Assembly: GCA_045598975.1 (NCBI GenBank)
Contig: JAZRVE010000112.1
Coordinates: forward strand, 5,339 to 69,338
DNA from: UMGS882 sp045598975
Lineage (GTDB): Bacteria; Bacillota; Clostridia; Oscillospirales; CAG-382
Length of the DNA: 64,000 nucleotides
Direction: 5' to 3'
The translations under genes and the position numbers were made by a program. Positions 58,487 to 64,000 of this stretch are shown here, piece by piece; the stretch's first letter is position 1; each line of letters starts with the position of its first letter. Under the pieces are notes generated by a model. The model did not search any database and had not been told where the DNA came from. It saw only the letters and a list, made by a program, of their open reading frames with translations.

Positions 58487-60412
58487 GTGAAAGAGTATCC
58501 GAGAATCGGCGAAAAGCCGCTCGCCATGTCGCCGGAGGAACTGCCGGCGGGGAAAGTGCCGGATTTTGTATACGTGTCGGGCGACGCCTACGTCGATCAT
58601 CCGGGTTTCGGCACGGCGATCATCGGACGGGTGTTGGAGGATGCCGGTTTTTCCGTCGGCATTATAGCCCAGCCGGATTTTCATACCCGCTATGAAGACG
58701 GGAGCGGCAAGGGCGTGTGCGTGTTCGGACGTCCGCGGCTCGGCTTTCTTGTCAGCGCCGGCAATATGGACTCCATGGTGGCACATTATACCGCCGCCAA
58801 AAAGCGCCGCAGCGAGGACTACTACTCGCCGGAAAAGAAGATCGGTCTGCGCCCCGACAGAGCGGTGATCGTGTATTGTCAGCGCATCCGCGAGGCATAC
58901 GGCGACGTGCCGATCATCATCGGCGGCGTGGAAGCGTCCATGCGCCGTTTTGCTCACTATGATTATTGGGACGATAAGGTGCGAAAGAGCATTCTTGTCG
59001 ATTCGCAGGCGGACCTTATCAGCTACGGCATGGGTGAAAAGTCCATTCCCGAGATCGCGCGACTGCTTGAAAAGGGCGTCCCGATCGGGAAAATACGCGG
59101 AGTAAGGGGCACGGCGTTTCTGACGGAGCTCGACTATAAACCGGAATATCCCTTTGCCGACACCTATAAGTTTGAAGAATTGCAGACGGATAAAGAGAAG
59201 TTTGCCAAAGCCTTTGCCGTGCAGTACCGCAATCAGGACCCGATGAGCGGCAAAGCCGTGGTGGAATACTACGGCAAAAGGAAACTGGTGCAGAATCCGC
59301 CCGCGTATCTTCTGACGCGTGAGGAAATGGATCACGTCTACGCGCTCCCGTATACCCGGAAATGGCATCCGGTCTACGATAAGGTCGGCGGGATCGCCGC
59401 CTTGCAGGAGGTGGCGTTTTCCATCACGCATAACCGCGGCTGCTTCGGCGGCTGTGCGTTTTGCTCCATCGCTTTTCACGAGGGGCGTAACGTGGTGTCC
59501 CGCAGTATCGAGTCGGTGGTGGAGGAGGCAAGACTGCTCACGACACTGCCGGATTTCAAGGGCTATATCCATGACGTCGGCGGACCGACCGCCAACTTCC
59601 GATACGGACCGTGTCAGGCGGTACGCGACGGCAAAAAGGGCGTCTGCACGGACAGACGGTGCCTTGCACCGGAAAAATGTAAAAATCTCATTTGCGAGGA
59701 AAACGAATACGCGGAACTGCTCGAACGGGTGGCGGCATTGCCGGGGGTTAAGAAGGTTTTCGTGCGCAGCGGCGTGCGGTATGATTATACCATGTACGAT
59801 CCGGACGACCGGTTTTTGCGTCAGCTTGTAAGCAAGCACGTCAGCGGACAGCTCCGCACGGCACCGGAGCATATCTCGGACACGGTGCTTGCGGTCATGG
59901 GAAAGCCGAAGATCGCCGTGTATGAAGCCTTTTGCGAAAAGTATGAGGCGCTCTGCCGCAAGGCGGGGCTTGAACAGTATGCCGTGCCGTATCTCATGTC
60001 CTCCCATCCGGGCTCGACGCTTGACGATGCCGTGGATTTGGCGCTGTATCTCAAAAAGCATCATCTCGATCCCGATCAGGTGCAGGATTATTACCCGACG
60101 CCGGGCACCGAGGCAACGGCAATGTATTATACGGGGCTCGATCCGCGCACGCTTGCCCCCATTCCCGTTGAACGGGATTATATGAGTAAGCGGATGCAGC
60201 GGGCACTGTTGCAGCCGACACGCCCGGAAAACAGAGAGCTTGTGCAGAAAGCCGTCCGCATGAGCACAAGGCGGGATGCCGCGTCGCTCCTGCCGCGGTC
60301 TGCTGCAAATAGGGCGCAGACACGGACGCATGAAATGCGGAATAAGCGGTACGGCGGCGATATAAAAGCACAGGCAAAGGCAAAGACAAAAAGAAAAAAC
60401 GGAAAGCCGTAA
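58487..60412 (+). CDS. YgiQ-family radical SAM protein
   Basis: 641 residues from the GTG at 58487, which has GAGGG 9 bases upstream. A TTG-started extension to 58451 would overlap dnaA. N-terminal UPF0313 region (VSGDAYVDHPGFGTAIIGRVLEDAGF), then the radical SAM cluster HNRGCFGGCAFCSIAFHEGR and the characteristic VGGPTANFRYG, a Cys-rich CTDRRCLAPEKCKNL segment, and TAPEHISDTVL. The tail is basic and low-complexity (KAQAKAKTKRKNGKP). The reaction is unknown. The final codons double as the terminator stem for the DUF378 gene on the other strand. Confidence 0.92.
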   Translation: MKEYPRIGEKPLAMSPEELPAGKVPDFVYVSGDAYVDHPGFGTAIIGRVLEDAGFSVGIIAQPDFHTRYEDGSGKGVCVFGRPRLGFLVSAGNMDSMVAHYTAAKKRRSEDYYSPEKKIGLRPDRAVIVYCQRIREAYGDVPIIIGGVEASMRRFAHYDYWDDKVRKSILVDSQADLISYGMGEKSIPEIARLLEKGVPIGKIRGVRGTAFLTELDYKPEYPFADTYKFEELQTDKEKFAKAFAVQYRNQDPMSGKAVVEYYGKRKLVQNPPAYLLTREEMDHVYALPYTRKWHPVYDKVGGIAALQEVAFSITHNRGCFGGCAFCSIAFHEGRNVVSRSIESVVEEARLLTTLPDFKGYIHDVGGPTANFRYGPCQAVRDGKKGVCTDRRCLAPEKCKNLICEENEYAELLERVAALPGVKKVFVRSGVRYDYTMYDPDDRFLRQLVSKHVSGQLRTAPEHISDTVLAVMGKPKIAVYEAFCEKYEALCRKAGLEQYAVPYLMSSHPGSTLDDAVDLALYLKKHHLDPDQVQDYYPTPGTEATAMYYTGLDPRTLAPIPVERDYMSKRMQRALLQPTRPENRELVQKAVRMSTRRDAASLLPRSAANRAQTRTHEMRNKRYGGDIKAQAKAKTKRKNGKP

Positions 60413-60423
60413 GAGGCTTTCCG
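60388..60423 (-). terminator. Terminator of the DUF378 gene, inside the 3' end of ygiQ
   Basis: On the minus strand, CGGAAAGCC (60415-60423) pairs with GGCTTTCCG (60400-60408) and is followed by TTTTTTCTTTTTG. The T-tract is encoded by the Lys-rich last codons of the ygiQ-like gene. Confidence 0.82.
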
Positions 60424-60462
60424 TGAACGGAACGTCAGTAAGGGGTTCCGTTAAAGCAGGGG

Positions 60463-60681
60463 TCAGAGGGACTCTTCTCCGTCCGAAAGAACGCTTTTTT
60501 CGCGGAAGAGAAGGGAAATACACCAAAGACCGGCAAGACCGACGATGGCGAAAATAATGCGGCTGACGAGGCTGTCCTGACCGCCGAAGAGCCAGGCGAC
60601 GATGTCAAATTGGAAAAGACCGATACTGCCCCAGTTGAGTGCGCCGATAACGGCGAGCACGAGGGCTGTTCTGTCGAGCAT
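60463..60681 (-). CDS. DUF378 small membrane protein
   Basis: 72 residues from the second in-frame ATG (60681), which is 9 bases after AAGGAG; the first ATG (60690) directly abuts it. MLDRTALVLAVIGALNWGSIGLFQFDIVAWLFGG is the classic DUF378 pattern (ALNWG, FxFDxVAxLFG), giving two helices with SRIIFAIVGLAGLWCISLLF. Function is unknown; members are widespread small membrane proteins. A single minus-strand gene between two plus-strand genes. Confidence 0.88.
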   Translation of the reverse strand: MLDRTALVLAVIGALNWGSIGLFQFDIVAWLFGGQDSLVSRIIFAIVGLAGLWCISLLFREKSVLSDGEESL

Positions 60682-60789
60682 ACGTTTCATCTCCTTATCT
60701 GAATGCGGAACAAACGGAAAACCGTTTCATTCCGTGTCTATTGTAACCCGAAAAGCAACGAATATTCATCCGAAAGGAATGTCGGCATC

Positions 60790-61491
60790 ATGCGCATGAG
60801 AAAAAAGAAAAACGGCGCGAAACGCATGGAAGAATGCGCTTCCATCCATATAAAGGAGCCGCAGGCTTATAAAGGAAAATGGAAAGAACTGTCCGAGGGA
60901 AAAGAACTCCGTTTGGAGATCGGATGCGGCAAAGGCGCGTTTATTCTGGAAACGGCAAGAAGAAATCCCGAAATCTTTTTTGTCGGTTTCGAAAAAGTGC
61001 CGGACGTCATCGTGCTTGCCATGGAAAAGGTCAAGGCGGCATCTCTCGATAACGTGGTGTTCGTGTGTGCGGACGCGGAAAACCTGACGGAATATTTTGA
61101 GGACGGCGAGCTTGACGCGCTGTATCTCAATTTCTCCGATCCGTGGCCGAAAAAGAAGCACGCCAAGCGGCGGCTGACCTATATCTCGTTCTTAAATCGG
61201 TATAAGCAGGTGCTCAAAGACGGCGGACAGATCTTTTTCAAGACGGATAATAGACCGTTGTTTGATTTTTCACTCGAACAGTTTGAAAGTGCGCATATCG
61301 CGCTTTCCGACGTGACGAATGACCTGCATCACTCGCCGTATGAGGCGGATAACGTGCATACCGAATACGAAGATACTTTTTCCGCCAAGGGTTTTTCCAT
61401 CAATCGCCTTGTCGGAACGGTGGATAAGCATACGGTTTGGGCGGACGAAGTGCCGACGGAGGATAAAGAGGAGGAGAACGAAAATGTTTGA
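60790..61491 (+). CDS. trmB: tRNA (guanine-N7-)-methyltransferase TrmB
   Basis: 233 residues starting MRMRKKKNGAKRMEEC, a typical TrmB N terminus; the frame is open upstream to 60703 but that part lacks a ribosome-binding site. SAM-binding motif LEIGCGKGAFILETARRNP, then FVGFEKV, NFSDPWPKKKHAKRRLTY and IFFKTDN, with the Asp and Arg residues of the active site. It methylates G46 of tRNA. The stop overlaps the nadE start by 8 bases. Confidence 0.94.
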   Translation: MRMRKKKNGAKRMEECASIHIKEPQAYKGKWKELSEGKELRLEIGCGKGAFILETARRNPEIFFVGFEKVPDVIVLAMEKVKAASLDNVVFVCADAENLTEYFEDGELDALYLNFSDPWPKKKHAKRRLTYISFLNRYKQVLKDGGQIFFKTDNRPLFDFSLEQFESAHIALSDVTNDLHHSPYEADNVHTEYEDTFSAKGFSINRLVGTVDKHTVWADEVPTEDKEEENENV

Positions 61492-63409
61492 TTTCGTGAG
61501 GATCGCGTGCGCCGTACCGCAGGTTGCGGTCGCCGACGCCGCCAAAAACACGGCGGATATACTTGAAAAGATAAATTCCGCCGAGCAAAACGGCGCCGAT
61601 TTCGTTGTGTTTCCCGAACTTTCTCTTTCGGGTGCCACCTGCGCCGATCTCTTCTTTTCGGAAACTCTGCTTGCGTCAGTGAAGACGGGACTCTCCCGCC
61701 TTGCGGAAGCGACAAAGACGGCGCACCTTACCGTCATCGTCGGCGCACCGCTCGTGCTTTTCGGGGCACTGTATGACTGCGCGGTCGTGCTTTCCGACGG
61801 GAAAGTGTGGGGCATCGTGCCCAAAACGTATCTTTCGGATGGCGCAAGTGCTTTGGAAAATCGCTATTTCCGCTCGGGGAGGGAACTGCCGTCCGACACG
61901 GTCTGTTCGACCGAACTCGGCTTTTCCGACAGTTATCCCATAGCCGCGCAGGCGTGCATGGTGTTGGAAACCAAAGAGCACGTGCGCTTTGCCGTGGAAT
62001 TCGGAAGCGATCTGTCTGTCCCGGTCTCCACGGGTGCAAAGGCGTCTCTCGGCGGCGCAGAAGTGCTTTTCTGCCCGGATGCCCGTCCCGAGATCGTCTG
62101 CGGGCGTGAGCGCGTGATGAACGCCGTCCTGTCGCAGAGTATGCGCACGGCGTGTGCGTATGCCTACGTCTCGGCAGGGAGCGGGGAATCCACGACCGAC
62201 GGCATCTATGCGGGACAAAGCCTTATTGCGGAGAACGGAAAACTGCTGTCGCAGAGCCGCTTCCTTTGCGAAACGGACTACCTGCTGTATGCTGACGTTG
62301 ACGTGGGACTTATCCGCGCCGAACGCCGCCGCCAAGGTGCCGAACGCGATACGTTGCCCGTGAAGTGCGTGACGCTCCCCGACGCCGGAAAAACCATGCG
62401 CGCCGACGGGATGCTTCGCGACGTCAGACTGCATCCGTTCGTGCCGGATGATAACGGGCGGCGGAAACAGCGCTGTCTTGCCATTTTCGATATGCAGACG
62501 GCGGCACTCATGCGGCGCATGACGGTCGCGAAAACGCTTATCATCGGCGTATCGGGCGGACTGGATTCGACGCTTGCCTTGCTTGTCTGCGCCATGGCGA
62601 AAAAAAGAGCGGGCAAACCGCTTACTGACGTTATCGCCGTCACCATGCCGTGCTTCGGCACGACGCACCGTACGCACGATAACGCATGGGAACTGATGCA
62701 AAAACTCGGCGTCACCGTGCGGGAAATCGACATCAAAGCCGCCTGCGAACGGCATTTTTCCGATATCGGGCAGGATGCCTCGGTGCATGACGTGACGTAT
62801 GAAAACACGCAGGCGCGTGAACGTACGCAGATCTTAATGGATCTTGCCAATAAGGAAAACGGTATCGTCGTCGGCACGGGCGACCTCAGCGAAACGGCGC
62901 TCGGCTGGTGCACCTATAACGGAGATCAGATGAGTATGTACGGCGTGAATGTCGGCATTCCCAAGACGTTGCTGCGCTATATCATCGAAACGCTTGCGGA
63001 AAGTGAGTATTTCAAGGATTGCGCCGCCGTTTTGAAGGACATTGCCGCAACGCCCATCAGCCCGGAACTTCTGCCGCCGGACGAAAACGGCGCTATCGCG
63101 CAGAAAACGGAAGACAGCGTCGGACCGTATGAACTGCATGACTTTTTCCTGTATTACACGGTGCGGTACGGCTTTTCGCCGAAAAAAGTGCTGTTCCTCG
63201 CGCGGAAAGCGTTTGCCGGCACGTATGCGGATGATGTCATACGCAAGTGGCTGAAAGTATTCTGTAAGCGCTTTTATACCCAGCAGTACAAGAGGAGCTG
63301 TATGCCGGACGGCGTCAAGATCGGAAGTGTCGGGCTTTCGCCGCGGGGAGACCTTCGGATGCCGAGCGACGCGTCGGCGGCGGAAGTGCTGAAAGAATTG
63401 GAAGACTAA
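61484..63409 (+). CDS. nadE: NAD+ synthase with glutaminase-type N-terminal domain lacking the catalytic Cys
   Basis: 641 residues: an N-terminal nitrilase-like domain (about 1-270) and a C-terminal NAD synthetase domain with the P-loop GVSGGLDSTLALLV. The nitrilase domain normally releases ammonia from glutamine with a Glu-Lys-Cys triad. Glu45 (FPELSLSG) and Lys114 (IVPKTYL) are present, but the nucleophile motif, usually xEICEDLWVP, reads VEFGSDLSVP with Gly174 at the Cys position. The glutaminase is therefore probably dead and the enzyme ammonia-dependent, or fed by another amidotransferase. The ligase domain looks complete (GTGDLSETALGWCTYNGD, LSPRGDLRMPS). ATG 61484 has GAGGAGAAC upstream and overlaps trmB. 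Confidence 0.9.
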   Translation: MFDFVRIACAVPQVAVADAAKNTADILEKINSAEQNGADFVVFPELSLSGATCADLFFSETLLASVKTGLSRLAEATKTAHLTVIVGAPLVLFGALYDCAVVLSDGKVWGIVPKTYLSDGASALENRYFRSGRELPSDTVCSTELGFSDSYPIAAQACMVLETKEHVRFAVEFGSDLSVPVSTGAKASLGGAEVLFCPDARPEIVCGRERVMNAVLSQSMRTACAYAYVSAGSGESTTDGIYAGQSLIAENGKLLSQSRFLCETDYLLYADVDVGLIRAERRRQGAERDTLPVKCVTLPDAGKTMRADGMLRDVRLHPFVPDDNGRRKQRCLAIFDMQTAALMRRMTVAKTLIIGVSGGLDSTLALLVCAMAKKRAGKPLTDVIAVTMPCFGTTHRTHDNAWELMQKLGVTVREIDIKAACERHFSDIGQDASVHDVTYENTQARERTQILMDLANKENGIVVGTGDLSETALGWCTYNGDQMSMYGVNVGIPKTLLRYIIETLAESEYFKDCAAVLKDIAATPISPELLPPDENGAIAQKTEDSVGPYELHDFFLYYTVRYGFSPKKVLFLARKAFAGTYADDVIRKWLKVFCKRFYTQQYKRSCMPDGVKIGSVGLSPRGDLRMPSDASAAEVLKELED

Positions 63410-63449
63410 AAGTTTTTTCGGAAAACCGTGATAAAATTTCAAAAACCCC

Positions 63450-63477
63450 TTGACTATGGCGAAAAATATGGTATAAT
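63450..63477 (+). promoter_or_regulatory. Promoter of tRNA-Leu
   Basis: TTGACT (63450-63455) and TATAAT (63472-63477), spacer 16 bases, 47 bases upstream of the mature tRNA. Confidence 0.8.
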
Positions 63478-63524
63478 ATTATTCGTCGGTGCAATGCTGA
63501 ATGAATGTTCGGCATTGCCGATAT

Positions 63525-63611
63525 GCGGGTATGGCGGAATTGGCAGACGCGCTAGATTCAGGTTCTAGTGGGGGCAACTTCGTGAAGGTTCAAGTCCTTT
63601 TACCCGCACCA
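63525..63611 (+). tRNA. tRNA-Leu (anticodon CAG)
   Basis: Acceptor stem GCGGGTA pairs with TACCCGC, discriminator A, encoded CCA. Anticodon arm CTAGA-TTCAGGT-TCTAG gives CAG. A long class II variable arm follows (about TGGGGGCAACTTCGTG), and the T loop is TTCAAGT. Length 87 bases including CCA. It decodes CUG. Confidence 0.95.
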
Positions 63612-63753
63612 TAAAAGCAGACACCGCTTTTGCAGTGTCTGCTTTTATATTACGAAAAGGACTTGAAGCGAGCGGTAGTGAATGACGCGCCGGTGGCGCG
63701 TCTGAGCCGCGAGCAGCCCGCCCGCAGGCGGGCAAGTCCTTTTACCCGCACCA
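63591..63753 (+). repeat. 21-bp direct repeat of the tRNA-Leu 3' end flanking a structured GC-rich element
   Basis: The last 21 bases of tRNA-Leu including CCA (63591-63611) recur exactly at 63733-63753. Between them lie the terminator and an element bounded by an 11-bp inverted repeat (AAAAGGACTTG at 63655-63665, CAAGTCCTTTT at 63733-63743). The element contains two further perfect hairpins, GACGCGCC/GGCGCGTC (63684-63702) and GCCCGCC/GGCGGGC (63716-63733). A duplicated tRNA 3' end is the usual trace of site-specific integration, but a small palindromic repeat element is equally possible. Confidence 0.7.
63611..63648 (+). terminator. Terminator after tRNA-Leu
   Basis: A perfect 14-bp stem (63611-63624 with 63635-63648) with a 10-base loop; the 3' arm ends GCTTTTAT. 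Confidence 0.85.
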
Positions 63754-63759
63754 AACAGT

Positions 63760-63806
63760 AAAAATCCGAACCTTGTACCAATTGGTGAAGGGTTCGGATT
63801 TTTATT
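63760..63806. terminator. Second terminator-like hairpin beyond the tRNA repeat
   Basis: AAAAATCCGAACC (63760-63772) pairs with GGTTCGGATTTTT (63791-63803), loop 18 bases containing the palindrome CCAATTGG. A and T runs on either side allow action on both strands. Confidence 0.75.
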
Positions 63807-63842
63807 ATATCTTGACTATCCTAATTTTAATAGCAAAATCAG

Positions 63843-63890
63843 ATAACACAGAGCACTTGCATCAGTAATGTTGCAAGTGCTCTGTGTTAT
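63843..63890. repeat. 19-bp perfect inverted repeat in the AT-rich edge
   Basis: The arm at 63843-63861 (ATAACACAGAGCACTTGCA) is the exact reverse complement of 63872-63890, with a 10-base loop. No strong T-run follows (ATATATT). It could be a terminator, a protein site or the end of an element. Confidence 0.75.
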
Positions 63891-63922
63891 ATATATTAAA
63901 TGTTAAGTTTTTTCCAATATTT

Positions 63923-64000
63923 ATGGAAAAGTCAATAAATGTGCAGTCGAAAAATCCCCTAAATGCAGAAACAGCAAGACAAACGAATCTGTTTTCCGAA
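63923..64000 (+). CDS. Possible start of an unidentified gene running off the window
   Basis: An ATG at 63923 opens a frame (MEKSINVQSKNPLNAETARQ...) that continues to the window end, 26 codons. No convincing ribosome-binding site is present and the protein is not recognised. The opposite strand is also open for a similar distance, so this could be the 3' end of a minus-strand gene instead. The surrounding base composition is much more AT-rich than the rest of the window. The stretch 63807-63842 shows nothing recognisable. Confidence 0.2.
   Translation, partial: MEKSINVQSKNPLNAETARQTNLFSE

Noticed and set aside
58433..60526. 697-codon open frame on the minus strand
   Set aside because: Antisense to the YgiQ radical SAM gene, whose Cx3CxxC motif and family segments are unmistakable.

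Overview
The window reads as chromosome from an endospore-forming Clostridia-class Firmicute of moderately high GC, probably a carbohydrate-degrading gut lineage. The evidence is a YabM-YabN-RqcP-YabP-YabQ-DivIC block, GerW, a SipL-type protein next to a 25-residue SpoVM homologue, long-form HPF, PPi-type phosphofructokinase, and Gram-positive promoters and ribosome-binding sites. Order-level placement is not attempted. Almost the whole window is densely packed core genome. Only the last 250 to 400 bases, beyond a tRNA-Leu gene, look accessory.

Layout. 1-8874 (+): 3' end of recJ, relA/spoT, dtd, hemZ, then the sporulation/division block (SpoVB-like flippase, mazG, rqcP, yabP, yabQ, divIC). 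9017-10396 (+): hpf and a PHP-domain phosphoesterase, each with its own promoter. 10452-13726: a GH39-like gene (-) that appears internally deleted, a GH20 enzyme (+) and a small membrane protein (+). 13781-20570 (-): malQ, a GNAT-like acyltransferase, mnmG, and the TIGR03936/TIGR03960 radical-SAM pair. 20696-24451 (-): mscL, hpt, tsaB, a Ca2+/Na+ exchanger and a TepA-type Clp protease. 24556-29647 (-): a four-gene BMP/ABC nucleoside-type importer. 29829-32851 (-): an ABC exporter, gerW and a DUF2953 gene. 33080-38650 (+): a NUDIX protein with an unusual N-terminal domain, a membrane nucleotide-sugar dehydratase, pcrA and rpmB. 38731-40601 (-): sipL, spoVM and a 48-residue membrane peptide. 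40868-54923 (+): rseP, ispG, lacZ, an alpha-L-rhamnosidase, mfd, a PrsA-like lipoprotein, an MreD-like protein and pfp. 55109-63409: a solute-binding lipoprotein, dnaA, a YgiQ radical-SAM protein, DUF378 (-), trmB and nadE. 63525-64000: tRNA-Leu(CAG), then structured repeats and an AT-rich edge.

The most interesting feature is the spoVM-sipL junction (40272-40411, minus strand). The sipL Shine-Dalgarno lies in the 3' arm of a 12-bp perfect hairpin that is followed directly by a T-run. A good sigma-E-like promoter lies inside the same hairpin: its -10 begins in the 5' arm and runs into the loop. Transcripts reading through from spoVM should therefore be terminated or have the SD sequestered, while transcripts from the internal promoter would lack the anti-SD arm. 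This would be a promoter-choice switch for a spore-envelope gene. Both proteins are expected to act with SpoIVA.

Other points worth checking: NadE has glycine where the glutaminase-domain nucleophilic cysteine should be; a degenerate pyrophosphatase-like domain appears fused to a NUDIX domain; the GH39-like gene seems to have lost its nucleophile segment; and the last 21 bases of tRNA-Leu are repeated downstream around a structured GC-rich element.
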